From Candidatus Thiomargarita nelsonii (lineage in GTDB: Bacteria > Pseudomonadota > Gammaproteobacteria > Beggiatoales > Beggiatoaceae): a stretch of DNA of 44,158 nt. Within the stretch, counting starts at the first letter, position 1. Each line of letters starts with the position of its first letter. The translations under genes and the position numbers were made by a program. The notes below the pieces were generated by a model, which made no database searches, was not told where the DNA came from, and was given only the letters and a program-made list of their open reading frames with translations. The stretch spans positions 1-44,158 of the forward strand of contig JSZA02000045.1 of assembly GCA_000785145.2 (NCBI GenBank). The letters run 5' to 3'. This document shows, one piece after another, positions 1-8,116 of this stretch.

Positions 1-249
1 AAGCTTTGTACTCCAAAAAAACAAATTGACAGCGTAGTAGGAGTCCAAGATTTATCTTGGACGTCCAAGATAAATCTCCTACCAAAAAACTTAAAAAACA
101 GTGGCCAAATTATCCTTTAAAAATCTTAAAAAGGTAAGTAGTACTCCGTCAAAGTTATCTTGACGTGTTGGAGTACAAAGCTTTAGCTTTGTCAGACAGT
201 ACAAAGCTAAAGCTTTGTACTCCAATAACTTATGTTACAGCGTACCAGT
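1..249. repeat. Repeat-rich intergenic segment
   Basis: No convincing gene is present. Positions 1-36 look like the tail of a larger repeat (AAGCTTTGTACTCC, then ACAGCGTA). Positions 38-82 hold a taggAGTCC hairpin copy followed by a truncated inverted second copy. Positions 163-245 hold a second palindrome built on AAAGCTTTAGCTTTG, followed by ATAACTTATGTTACAGCGTAC. A very similar unit occurs in opposite orientation at 25813-25896. ORFs predicted here are translations of repeat DNA. Confidence 0.8.
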
Positions 250-933
250 TCAATCTGTTACAAAAACCTTTTCCCCCAAAAATTTGGGCTGTGTTCTTAA
301 AATATATAAATCTAAGACGGCTTTCAAACGGGCAAAAAATTCTCGAATCGGCGTTTTAATATCATTACTGAGAGGCACAGCCCTCGCATTAAAGCCTATC
401 GCTTTAATACCATAAAAGTCACTGATAAATAAAGCGCGTTTATTATGAAAGGGTTGTGAAACAACAACAATATCATCTTGTGAAAAAATTTTCTGACAAC
501 GCACAATCGAATCGAATGTACGAAAACCAGCATAATCTAAAGTAATCACATTGCCAGGTATGCCTTGTGCCATCAAGGATTTTTTCATTTCTATCGGTTC
601 ATTATAATATCTGCTGCTATTGTCGCCACTGGCAATAATGTATTTGATTTTGCCCGCCTTATAAAGTTGCACAGCCGCATTGATACGATACTGAAAATAA
701 CGATTAATACGACCACGGCGTAAATGTTTGGTCGTGCCTAATAATAGAGCGACTTTTTTTGTTGGGATGAGATTGATATCAGAATAAAGTCGATCTTGAG
801 TCTGAAATTCCACCCAGACATAGCAGCCAACAATAGCTATGGTGAAGAAGCTGCCCAATAAAAATACCGTTAGTAATAAATATTTGCTCAACAACAGCAC
901 CGAGTGGAAAATATTTTTTTGCTTGTTTTTCAT
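250..933 (-). CDS. sanA: SanA/YdcF-like DUF218 membrane protein
   Basis: 227 aa protein with one N-terminal membrane segment (about residues 12-36) followed by a DUF218 domain. Visible family landmarks are VALLLGTTK at the start of the domain, IIASGDNSS, and VVVSQPFHNKRAL. SanA of enterobacteria is an inner-membrane protein linked to envelope barrier function at high temperature; DUF218 proteins more widely are tied to envelope polysaccharide or lipid-carrier metabolism, and the exact reaction is not established. It lies 23 nt downstream of the WbpM-like gene on the same strand, so the two are probably co-transcribed, which fits an envelope role. Family assignment is fairly sure; the biochemical role is inferred. 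Confidence 0.8.
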   Translation of the reverse strand: MKNKQKNIFHSVLLLSKYLLLTVFLLGSFFTIAIVGCYVWVEFQTQDRLYSDINLIPTKKVALLLGTTKHLRRGRINRYFQYRINAAVQLYKAGKIKYIIASGDNSSRYYNEPIEMKKSLMAQGIPGNVITLDYAGFRTFDSIVRCQKIFSQDDIVVVSQPFHNKRALFISDFYGIKAIGFNARAVPLSNDIKTPIREFFARLKAVLDLYILRTQPKFLGEKVFVTD

Positions 934-956
934 GAAGTTTTTCCGTCCAGGTTGTG

Positions 957-2798
957 CTAATAACTAGTCTCATTCAATTCTGGCACAATGGCTTTTAACA
1001 CCTTTTTGATGTCGCTTTCCACATAATTATCACAGGCTTTTACCAATTGCTTTAAAGTATCGCTTAACTGGTCCCAATCGTTAGTACGGTGATCAGCTAA
1101 CAGAATTTTGGCGTGACTTGTTTGACAGAGTTTTTCGTCGGCGTGGAATAATTCCTCATGCAGTTTTTCGCCTGGACGCAAACGGGTGTAAACAATGCCA
1201 ATATCTTTTTCTGGCACATTTCCTGATAAGCGAATCATTTGTTCTGCTAAATAGATGATTTTTATCGCTTTACCCATATCAAGCACAAAAATTTCTCCGC
1301 CTTGCCCCATCGCGCCGGCTTGTAAGATCAACTGACAGGCTTCAGGAATGGTCATAAAATAACGACTGACTTCGGGATCAGTCACAGTGAGAGGACCCCC
1401 TTTGGCAATTTGTGCTTTAAAAAGGGGGACAACGCTGCCGGCAGAGCCTAATACGTTACCAAAGCGCACCGTGATAAAACGAGTAGCACTGCGCCCATTC
1501 ATAGCTTGACAAAATATCTCAGCGGCACGTTTGGTTGCCCCCATGATGTTGGTCGGATTGACTGCTTTATCGGTAGAAATGAGAACAAAGATTTCGCAAG
1601 CTTGTGCGGCAGCGGCTTCGGCCATAATTTTGGTGCCTAAAACGTTATTACGAACCGCTTCTCTGACTTGTGATTGCAACATCGGCACATGTTTATAAGC
1701 GGCGGCATGAAATATCACTTCAGGATGATAGTGCTCTAAAATAGAGTACACTGCCACTGCATCTACAATGTCACCTAGATGGGCATATAATAGCAAATCG
1801 GGAAAATCTTGACGTAATTGCATCTCGACTTGATACAGATTGTATTCACAACGTTCAACAATCACCAGGGCGGTGGGATTTAAGCCTGCAATTTGTCTGC
1901 ACAATTCAGCACCGATTGAGCCACCGCCGCCACTGACCATCACGACTTTGTTGCGTAAACCGGCTTCAATAATTTGCCAATCTAATTGTATTTTGGCACG
2001 TCCTAATAAATCTTCAATAGCAACATCGTGCAAAGCACTGATACTCACTTGTCCATTGACAAGGTTATCCAATTTGGGCAAAGTACGCACAGGCACTGTA
2101 CAGCGTTCACAATATTCCACCACACGCCGCATTTGTTCGTCGGTAGCCGCTGGCATGGCAATGACAATCACATCAACTGGCAAGCTTTTGACGAACTCGG
2201 ACAATTTGTCAATACTCCCTAACACGGGTACACCTTGTACTTTGCCACCATGCAGGCGCACTTGATCATCTAAAAAAGCGACGGGTAGATAACCACAGGT
2301 ATAATTACGCAGCATGTCACGCACCAGCATATCACCAGAGGTACCAGCACCTAAGACGAGGACACGTTGGGGACCGGTTTGACGCTTGAATAACAATTTA
2401 AAGGAATGTTCATACCATAAGCGATATAGTAAACGGGGCATCCCCAATAAAAAAATTAACAGACAGGGATAAAATAGCAAAGAAGTGCGCGGAACGAGTT
2501 CTATGCGGTTAAACAAAACGAGTACCAAAACAATGGCAAGCGTACCGATAATCGCGCCCTGTAAAATGGTGGATAAATCGGGCATACTGGTAAATCGCCA
2601 AATGCTTCGATATAAACCACCATACCATAGTACAATGCTTTGCACTATGATCACGATGGGCAAAACTTGCCAAAAAACAGCCTCAACGTGTGGTAGTAAA
2701 GGCAAGCCATAGCGGCCAAGAAACGCCAGCACCCAGGCGAGTGTTACCATGCAAATGTCATGTAGGATAATGGGGAGACGGCGAGAAAGTAAAGACAT
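957..2798 (-). CDS. wbpM: WbpM/FlaA1-type nucleoside-diphosphate-sugar 4,6-dehydratase
   Basis: About 613 aa membrane-bound polysaccharide biosynthesis protein (CapD/WbpM family). The N-terminus has about four membrane segments. A first Rossmann-like domain carries VLVLGAGTSGD near residue 147. The catalytic SDR domain carries GGGGSIG at about 291-297 and the M-x3-K dyad (STDKAVNPTNIMGATK, M419 and K423) characteristic of dehydratases lacking the usual tyrosine. Such enzymes convert UDP-GlcNAc to a 4-keto-6-deoxy sugar for O-antigen or capsule. The ATG at 2798 is chosen over an upstream TTG at 2816; neither has a strong Shine-Dalgarno sequence, so the start is uncertain. It is followed by the sanA-like gene. 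Confidence 0.92.
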   Translation of the reverse strand: MSLLSRRLPIILHDICMVTLAWVLAFLGRYGLPLLPHVEAVFWQVLPIVIIVQSIVLWYGGLYRSIWRFTSMPDLSTILQGAIIGTLAIVLVLVLFNRIELVPRTSLLFYPCLLIFLLGMPRLLYRLWYEHSFKLLFKRQTGPQRVLVLGAGTSGDMLVRDMLRNYTCGYLPVAFLDDQVRLHGGKVQGVPVLGSIDKLSEFVKSLPVDVIVIAMPAATDEQMRRVVEYCERCTVPVRTLPKLDNLVNGQVSISALHDVAIEDLLGRAKIQLDWQIIEAGLRNKVVMVSGGGGSIGAELCRQIAGLNPTALVIVERCEYNLYQVEMQLRQDFPDLLLYAHLGDIVDAVAVYSILEHYHPEVIFHAAAYKHVPMLQSQVREAVRNNVLGTKIMAEAAAAQACEIFVLISTDKAVNPTNIMGATKRAAEIFCQAMNGRSATRFITVRFGNVLGSAGSVVPLFKAQIAKGGPLTVTDPEVSRYFMTIPEACQLILQAGAMGQGGEIFVLDMGKAIKIIYLAEQMIRLSGNVPEKDIGIVYTRLRPGEKLHEELFHADEKLCQTSHAKILLADHRTNDWDQLSDTLKQLVKACDNYVESDIKKVLKAIVPELNETSY

Positions 2799-2831
2799 GT
2801 CATTAAATCTGACCAATGGGGTAGTGGTTTT

Positions 2832-3617
2832 TTAGGTTTCGGAGAGAAAATTTGTCATTTCATCAACTATTTTCTGCTTTCTTGCTTTACCCAAACTGCT
2901 ATTAGAAGTTAGCAAAATATTTTCACCAGAACTTAACACTAAAACTACCTGATAAAGGATTGTTTTAGAATTAAAATAAGATGAAGTGTTAAGTTTGACT
3001 TCGACAATTTCATCAAGTGGATGTTCAACCACTTCATTGCCTAACAAGCCTTGCCGTTCAATCTTTAAACTATCCACAGCCTTATCAAATGTTACTGTGA
3101 TGATTTGACTCAATTGTGCCAATAAGCCAACAATAATAAAAAAGCCCCCAATCAAATAACTCAGCCAACGATTATCTCGCTCAATGACAAGTAAGCTTTC
3201 ATGGGGATCATTAAGAAAAATATTGATTTGATCCGCCATAATGTCCTGTTTTTCACGACTCATTGTGCCATAATGGCTTAAAGCAATTTTTTCCGTTGGC
3301 GTTAACAATATAAGTTGGTAGTGAGGCTGTCGCATAAAAAAACTATCTATTCCCCTACTGTGACTTATTACCACCTCTGTACCTGTTAAATCTTTAATTG
3401 AAATTATAATAGTCTTTGACATTATGAAATATGAATGTTTTAGTTCACAACTACCTTGTGAGGCTTGCATTCGTTCACAAGTGAATGTTGACGCTTTGCT
3501 AAATAGAATAATTATCACTAGCCCGACTATCGTCAAAAAGCTGCCTATTAACCAATGTGCGATAGGGCGGTGTTTTAGTATTAGTTGAGTTGGAGTGTGC
3601 TGTATGAATTTCATCAT
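2832..3617 (-). CDS. Hypothetical protein with two membrane segments
   Basis: About 261 aa from the ATG at 3617. I do not recognise a family. Two strongly hydrophobic segments are visible (HWLIGSFLTIVGLVIIILFS near the N-terminus and WLSYLIGGFFIIVGLLAQL about 140 residues later), each preceded by similar wording (HRPIAHWLIGSF / ERDNRWLSYLIGGF). Each is followed by a soluble beta-rich segment, so the protein may be an internal duplication of a TM-plus-beta module. The open frame extends upstream to a TTG at 3677, but those codons translate the palindromic repeat (DVQDKSWTP), so the downstream ATG is preferred. Function unknown. Confidence 0.65.
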   Translation of the reverse strand: MMKFIQHTPTQLILKHRPIAHWLIGSFLTIVGLVIIILFSKASTFTCERMQASQGSCELKHSYFIMSKTIIISIKDLTGTEVVISHSRGIDSFFMRQPHYQLILLTPTEKIALSHYGTMSREKQDIMADQINIFLNDPHESLLVIERDNRWLSYLIGGFFIIVGLLAQLSQIITVTFDKAVDSLKIERQGLLGNEVVEHPLDEIVEVKLNTSSYFNSKTILYQVVLVLSSGENILLTSNSSLGKARKQKIVDEMTNFLSET

Positions 3618-3646
3618 GTCATCTATTACCTTGATAGGAATTTTGG

Positions 3647-3695
3647 TAGGAGTCCAAGATTTATCTTGGACGTCCAAGATAAATCTTGGACTCCA
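3647..3695. repeat. Double hairpin repeat (AGGAGTCC family)
   Basis: Two adjacent head-to-head copies of the 20-nt palindrome GTCCAAGATTTATCTTGGAC at 3652-3671 and 3672-3691, flanked by GGA on the left and TCC on the right. The whole unit is itself a near-perfect palindrome. It lies between the DsbA-like gene and the two-TM hypothetical gene. Confidence 0.9.
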
Positions 3696-3703
3696 TGGCT
3701 TAC

Positions 3704-4351
3704 TTACTCAGCCATCAACTTATATTCTTTCTCAATCAAATAATTGAGAACTTTTTTCATATTATCATAACCGTCAGCCATTTCGCTGGTTAAACGGTAT
3801 TTACCATTGATAAAAATGACTGGCACCCCGCTAATACCATAATTTTGGGTCATGTCCAGCGCCTGACCTATTTGGGTATCAACCCAAAAGGAATGATAAG
3901 TACGACTAAACCGGTTCTTACTCACCCCATAATCTGCAAAAAAACCTTGGATGGCTTGTTCCTGCTTTTTCAAAGCCCTCCGTTTTTTCTTATGTATCGC
4001 TTCAAAAAAGGGAGTGTGTATTTCTTCCAAGATATCCAATGCTTCAGCCGTGTAATAGGCTTTTGCCGTAACAGCCCACCCACCCGTTTTAGTGAATACG
4101 GCTGGAATCCGTTTAAATTCGACATAATCTGGCTTAGTTTTTAGCCAAGATTGCAAATTTTTCTCTAAATAATAACAATGTGGGCAGCCATACCAAAAGA
4201 ATTCCAGCACTTCAACTTTGTCTGGATTGTTGGTTGCTTGTGGGGAGTTGAGCAGCTCATATTGGCCTGCATAAGGCTCATTGGCATACGCCAAGTGAGT
4301 CATAAATAAACTGCTTACCACTATTAACCATGCCGTTCTAGCTAACTTCAT
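3704..4351 (-). CDS. dsbA: Thiol:disulfide interchange protein DsbA
   Basis: 215 aa periplasmic oxidoreductase. A signal peptide ends at about residue 23 (THLAYA). The thioredoxin-fold active site is CPHC at C56-C59 in FFWYGCPHC, and the cis-proline loop reads GVPVIF near the C-terminus, both typical of DsbA. It catalyses disulfide formation in exported proteins and is normally reoxidised by DsbB. The start ATG has AAGGAGACAATAACTT upstream, a good Shine-Dalgarno. It sits just downstream of a cytochrome c4 gene, a pairing frequent in gammaproteobacteria. Cytochrome c heme-site cysteines and DsbA chemistry are functionally linked. Confidence 0.93.
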   Translation of the reverse strand: MKLARTAWLIVVSSLFMTHLAYANEPYAGQYELLNSPQATNNPDKVEVLEFFWYGCPHCYYLEKNLQSWLKTKPDYVEFKRIPAVFTKTGGWAVTAKAYYTAEALDILEEIHTPFFEAIHKKKRRALKKQEQAIQGFFADYGVSKNRFSRTYHSFWVDTQIGQALDMTQNYGISGVPVIFINGKYRLTSEMADGYDNMKKVLNYLIEKEYKLMAE

Positions 4352-4382
4352 AAGTTATTGTCTCCTTAATATTTTGAACTCT

Positions 4383-4406
4383 AGGAGTCCAAAATTTATT
4401 TTGGAC
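4383..4406. repeat. Hairpin repeat, diverged copy
   Basis: AGGAGTCC followed by a variant of the 20-nt palindrome (AAAATTTATTTT core instead of AAGATTTATCTT). The change is made on both arms, so the hairpin is preserved. It lies between dsbA and the cytochrome c4 gene. Confidence 0.8.
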
Positions 4407-4410
4407 GAGT

Positions 4411-5031
4411 TTAATACAACCCCTGCATGTAATCCGCCACTGCCTTCATTTCGTCATCGGACATTTTTGAGGCAACATCACGCATGATGGCAGCATTACC
4501 ATCGGGCTTGCGGGCTGCACTTTTATAATCCACCAATTGCTTTTTGCTATATCCCGCTTTTTGTCCGTTGACAGAGGGATATTTAGCGGCAGGATTACCC
4601 TTGCCTTGTGGACCATGACAGGCTATACAAGCAGGTAAACCGGTTTCTTTATTGCCACCCCGATAAATTTTTTCTCCCGATGCGACCAATTCTTCACCCG
4701 CTTCGCCGATTGTCGTGGTTTGGCTCGCAAAATAGGCGGCTATGTCAAGCATGTCTTGTGTACTGAGCGGCTTTGCTTGAGCTGTCATCAGCGGATCTTG
4801 ACGGGCTGCCGATTGGAAATTTTCAAGTTGTTGGACAATGACGCTGCTATGTTGCCCAGCAAGATTAGGCCATAATGGATTAGTGCTATTACCATCAGCA
4901 CCGTGACAACCCGCACAACTGACGGATTTTGTTTTGCCATTCGCCGCATCGCCCGTTAAATCGGTATTTGTCGCGTAAGCCGTTGAACTACCTAAAGCCA
5001 AAATACACAAACTGAGTGTTAGTTTTTTCAT
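4411..5031 (-). CDS. Cytochrome c4 (diheme)
   Basis: 206 aa periplasmic diheme cytochrome. A signal peptide ends at about residue 20 (STAYA). There are two class I c-type domains with heme motifs CAGCH (C39-H43) and CIACH (C135-H139), each followed by a GPxGxG/GADGN-type turn. Candidate axial methionines lie in PLMTAQAKPLS and in the C-terminal AIMRDVASKMSDDEM. Cytochrome c4 carries electrons from the bc1 complex or quinol side to terminal oxidases, often cbb3. The length and two-domain symmetry match the family. It is upstream of dsbA on the same strand. Confidence 0.93.
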   Translation of the reverse strand: MKKLTLSLCILALGSSTAYATNTDLTGDAANGKTKSVSCAGCHGADGNSTNPLWPNLAGQHSSVIVQQLENFQSAARQDPLMTAQAKPLSTQDMLDIAAYFASQTTTIGEAGEELVASGEKIYRGGNKETGLPACIACHGPQGKGNPAAKYPSVNGQKAGYSKKQLVDYKSAARKPDGNAAIMRDVASKMSDDEMKAVADYMQGLY

Positions 5032-5039
5032 TCTGTTTA

Positions 5040-5266
5040 TCCTTTGAATAACAAATATTTAAAATAATGCTGAGTACTACCAATGTAAGACAACGCCATT
5101 ATCGCTTGAGCCGGTTTTTTGTTGTCTTGCATTAATATTATATAGTAAGAGCAAGCTCGGTTGAAAGTGTTCAAGCTTTCATAGTAACATTATAATCTAG
5201 CTATTTTAGCTTAAAGGAGTCCAAGATTTATCTTGGACTATTTACTTTCTTGAGACTAACATAAAA
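5040..5266. promoter_or_regulatory. Divergent intergenic region with hairpin repeat
   Basis: This gap separates the divergently transcribed cytochrome c4 gene and the cyclic-nucleotide-binding gene, so promoters for both must be here; I do not assign boxes with confidence. A hairpin repeat (AAAGGAGTCC start, palindrome 5219-5238) lies 28 nt before the ATG at 5267. Confidence 0.6.
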
Positions 5267-6550
5267 ATGATTGATAACAAAATCCTGCAATTGTTGAAAA
5301 ATATTTATCCTTTGTCATTATTTAATGACGAGGATTATCAAGCGATAGTCAGTTATTGTCAACAGATACAAGTTGCCAAAGATGTGCCCATTTTAGAAGC
5401 CGAAAAAACATGGCCTGGTTTGTATTTTATCATCGAGGGGCAAGTGCGATTTGTGGTTGATGTATCGGGACGAAAAGTGGATTACAATAAGCTACACACT
5501 TCTCAGCATTTTGGTGATTTAACCTCAGATGCAGTCAACCATTTTTCGGTTTATGGTGGTGCCCCCTTAACCACACTTTTGTACCTCCCCAAAAAGTATT
5601 TCCAAATATATCTGACAATGCATCCGCAACTTGAACAAGTCATTGGGGAATACCAAACACAACAGGCGATTAAAGAATTTCTCATTCGCACCTCAGTATT
5701 TTCTTATGTGCCTACACAACAATTGCAGGCACTCGTCCGTTCATTGAAAAATCAAAAATTACAGCCCCATGAGATTTTGATTAGACAAGGTGATGAGGCT
5801 AAAGAGGCTTACATAGTTGAAAAAGGTCATTTGACAGTCCAAGTTGATAAGCATCCAAATCAAGTGGTGCGTACCCTGACATCGGGAGACATCGTTGGCG
5901 AAATTGCCCTGCTCAAAAATGCTAAACGGACTAGCAATGTGATTGCTCAGACAGAAACCAGCGTTTATGTCTTACCCCGAGAAGAATTTTTAAAACTCTT
6001 TGAAGAACAAGGAAAATTAAGCGAATGGGTTAATAAGTTAATGCAAGAACGCCTTGGCTCCACTGACTCTGCTCTGAAAGCCAAGTCTCATAAAGACTAT
6101 AAGATGTGGTTAAAAGATCGACTGGGACTGTTTCCTGTGGTGCGACAAAAAAAACCACAAGACAGTGGTGCCGCTTGTCTCGCCATGGTTTGCCGTTATT
6201 ATGGTAAATCTGTTGATCTCTCGTGGACACGCCTCCAAATCAAGGGCAATGATTTGGAGGCCAGCATCTCAGATTTAAGCCAAGCGGCTGAGAAAATAGG
6301 TTTAATGCCATTGGGGGTATTGTCTTCATACGAGCATTTGATGAATAGTGCTCTGCCAGCTATTGTGGGTTGGAAAGCTGGACAGTGGGCTGTTGTGTAT
6401 CAAGTGACGGATAATAAGGTGTCAATGGTCGATCCAGCAGAGGGCGCACAAAAGATGAGCAAAGAGACTTTTATCAACTCTTGGATTTATTTTACCCTCT
6501 ATTTAAAACCAAGTGAGCGTTTTTTTGGAAAATTAGAAACCAAGAGCTGA
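5267..6550 (+). CDS. Double cyclic-nucleotide-binding protein with degenerate C39 peptidase-like domain
   Basis: 427 aa. Two cNMP-binding (Crp-like) beta-barrel domains occupy about residues 10-125 and 140-255. The second has a good phosphate-binding cassette (GEIALLKNAKRTS, with R221). Residues 290-415 resemble the C39 peptidase domain found at the N-terminus of bacteriocin exporters. However, the catalytic Cys is Ser (QDSGAACLAM, S300), and the usual His position in PAIVGWKAGQW appears to be Gln373. It is therefore probably a non-cleaving C39-like substrate-docking domain. HetC-type exporters carry cNMP-binding plus C39 plus ABC modules in one chain; here the transporter part is absent and the stop is followed by a terminator-like palindrome. 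No signal peptide is seen. A tolC-family gene lies convergently next door. Confidence 0.82.
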   Translation: MIDNKILQLLKNIYPLSLFNDEDYQAIVSYCQQIQVAKDVPILEAEKTWPGLYFIIEGQVRFVVDVSGRKVDYNKLHTSQHFGDLTSDAVNHFSVYGGAPLTTLLYLPKKYFQIYLTMHPQLEQVIGEYQTQQAIKEFLIRTSVFSYVPTQQLQALVRSLKNQKLQPHEILIRQGDEAKEAYIVEKGHLTVQVDKHPNQVVRTLTSGDIVGEIALLKNAKRTSNVIAQTETSVYVLPREEFLKLFEEQGKLSEWVNKLMQERLGSTDSALKAKSHKDYKMWLKDRLGLFPVVRQKKPQDSGAACLAMVCRYYGKSVDLSWTRLQIKGNDLEASISDLSQAAEKIGLMPLGVLSSYEHLMNSALPAIVGWKAGQWAVVYQVTDNKVSMVDPAEGAQKMSKETFINSWIYFTLYLKPSERFFGKLETKS

Positions 6551-6568
6551 TTTTTTTAATATAGTACA

Positions 6569-6605
6569 TGTAGGGTGGATTAAGCGATAGCGTATCCACC
6601 CTACA
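6569..6605. repeat. Palindrome TGTAGGGTGGATTAAGCG... between convergent genes
   Basis: TGTAGGGTGGATTAAGCGAT pairs with ATAGCGTATCCACCCTACA to form an imperfect long hairpin. A related, longer unit occurs at 13976-14039. Its position between convergent genes and its stem suggest it could act as a bidirectional terminator. Confidence 0.75.
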
Positions 6606-6622
6606 ATTAAAAAGAGACAAGT

Positions 6623-7939
6623 CTATTGACTAAGCCACTTATTAATACCCGCAATATCTTCAACATTGATTACACCTGCCGCCTGTTTTAGCCGCAAAGT
6701 GTTAAGCACGTAATCGTAGCGGACACGCGAATAATTACGTTGGGCTGAGAGTAAGTCACGTTGGGCATTAACAACATCAACTGATGTGCGTGTACCTAGC
6801 TCAAATCCTGTTTGTACAGCTTTTAATGCCGTTTCTGTTGAAATTAAGGCTTGTTTAAGGGCTTTCACTCGACTGATATTGGATAGCAAAGTCAAATAAG
6901 CTTGACGGGTTTGTAATTGGATGGCACGGCGTTGTTGCTCTAATCTATCCAATGCTTGAACATGGCGTAGTTGCGCTACTTTAATGCGAGAACGTATCGC
7001 TCCCCCTTCATACAAAAAATAATTGAATTGTATGCCCACGCTATTATTCGTTGTCAAAGTACCAGGCGGATTATCATCGCCTCTGAAAACATCGCTATAG
7101 CTATGCCTGCCGACCAAATCAATGGTGGGCAAGTTGCCAGCGCGTTGTTTTTCAATTTCCTGACGCGCCTCTTTTACTGCATATTGTGTTGCCAGCATTT
7201 CTGGGTTTTGTTCTAGGGCAATCTTAGTCCAAGCCTCAATATCTGCTGGCTCGGGACCAAGTAAGGGCGTATTTTCATTTAAAACCGCTAACACACGATG
7301 GTAGCGACCCGTGATTTCGCGCAGGGCTTCTTGTGCATTATCCAGATCATTTTGCGCTAAAATTTCATCTGCTATCGCTAAATCGTAGCCGGCTCGGGCT
7401 TCTTCGACATCTGTGATGGCAATCAGTCCCACTTCAAAACGTTGTTGAGCTTCATCCAATTGCCGTTTAAAGGCTTGTTTAGCACTTTGTGCAAATTTTA
7501 AATTGTCATTGGCAGCGAGTACCTCAAAATAACGACTTGAGAGTCGCTCTATTAACTTTTGTCTTGCACTTTCATAACTGGCTTCTGCCTGTTGAATTTG
7601 ACTGTCAACTTGTTCAAGTTGAATTTTTAAGTCACGTCGATATAGGGCATAACTGAGGGAGACATTGTAGCCGATACTGGTGTTTTCTAGATCATTGCCA
7701 CTCATCCAATTTTCAGTGCGCCAATTCTCGGTCGCGTCAGCACCCAATGTCAGTTGCGGCAAGAGCGGCGCACGCGCTTGTAACTTTTTTTCTAAGGTGG
7801 CTAAGCGATCTTGATTTGCAATTTTCAGTTGGGGATCATTTTTTTCAGCTAAGCGATATAGTTCTAACAGGGTTTCTGCTTGAATTGGCTGAACAAAAAA
7901 GCTGGCTATCAACCATAAAAAAAATATTGTTTTGTGCAT
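6623..7939 (-). CDS. tolC: TolC family outer-membrane channel protein
   Basis: 438 aa. A signal peptide ends at about residue 21 (FVQPIQA). The body consists of the two repeated helical/beta outer-membrane efflux (OEP) domains typical of TolC, with long Q/A/R-rich coiled-coil helices and the signature FELGTRTSVDVVNAQRDL in the second repeat matching FEVGLIAITDVEEARAGYDL in the first. It would form the trimeric outer-membrane tunnel for type I secretion or drug efflux. No membrane-fusion or ABC partner is adjacent; the only neighbour with an export flavour is the convergent cNMP/C39-like gene. The start codon lies 8 nt after a hairpin repeat preceded by AGGA, and no other Shine-Dalgarno is visible. 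Confidence 0.93.
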   Translation of the reverse strand: MHKTIFFLWLIASFFVQPIQAETLLELYRLAEKNDPQLKIANQDRLATLEKKLQARAPLLPQLTLGADATENWRTENWMSGNDLENTSIGYNVSLSYALYRRDLKIQLEQVDSQIQQAEASYESARQKLIERLSSRYFEVLAANDNLKFAQSAKQAFKRQLDEAQQRFEVGLIAITDVEEARAGYDLAIADEILAQNDLDNAQEALREITGRYHRVLAVLNENTPLLGPEPADIEAWTKIALEQNPEMLATQYAVKEARQEIEKQRAGNLPTIDLVGRHSYSDVFRGDDNPPGTLTTNNSVGIQFNYFLYEGGAIRSRIKVAQLRHVQALDRLEQQRRAIQLQTRQAYLTLLSNISRVKALKQALISTETALKAVQTGFELGTRTSVDVVNAQRDLLSAQRNYSRVRYDYVLNTLRLKQAAGVINVEDIAGINKWLSQ

Positions 7940-7947
7940 AGTTGTGC

Positions 7948-7972
7948 GTCCAAGATAAATCTTGGACTCCTA
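7948..7972 (-). repeat. Hairpin repeat in the tolC leader
   Basis: On the minus strand AGGA is followed directly by the 20-nt hairpin, then GCACAACT, then the tolC ATG. If the hairpin folds, AGGA is brought to about 8 nt from the start codon. Confidence 0.8.
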
Positions 7973-7978
7973 TTTCGG

Positions 7979-8116
7979 TTAGGAACGTGCATAAAACAAC
8001 TAGGGCAACCATAAAGGATTGCCCCTACATTAACCGTTATTTTTACTTCGTTACTTCGTTTCGTAGGGGCAATGCCCTAGTGGTTGCCCTAAAGTTATTT
8101 TATGCGCGTTCCTTAA
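7979..8116. repeat. MITE-like element with terminal inverted repeats
   Basis: About 138 bp with imperfect 23-24 bp terminal inverted repeats (TTAGGAACGTGCATAAAACA / TTAAGGAACGCGCATAAAAT on the opposite strand). The interior has subterminal inverted segments AGGGCAACCATAAAGGATTG and GCAATGCCCTAGTGGTTGCCCT. The right end contains the TAA stop codon of the phosphomannomutase gene. A second copy begins at 44029 at the window edge, also carrying the stop codon of the gene it abuts. Confidence 0.85.

Noticed and set aside
3618..3677. Upstream extension of the two-TM hypothetical protein (TTG start, DVQDKSWTP)
   Set aside because: These codons lie in the double hairpin repeat. The ATG at 3617 is more plausible.
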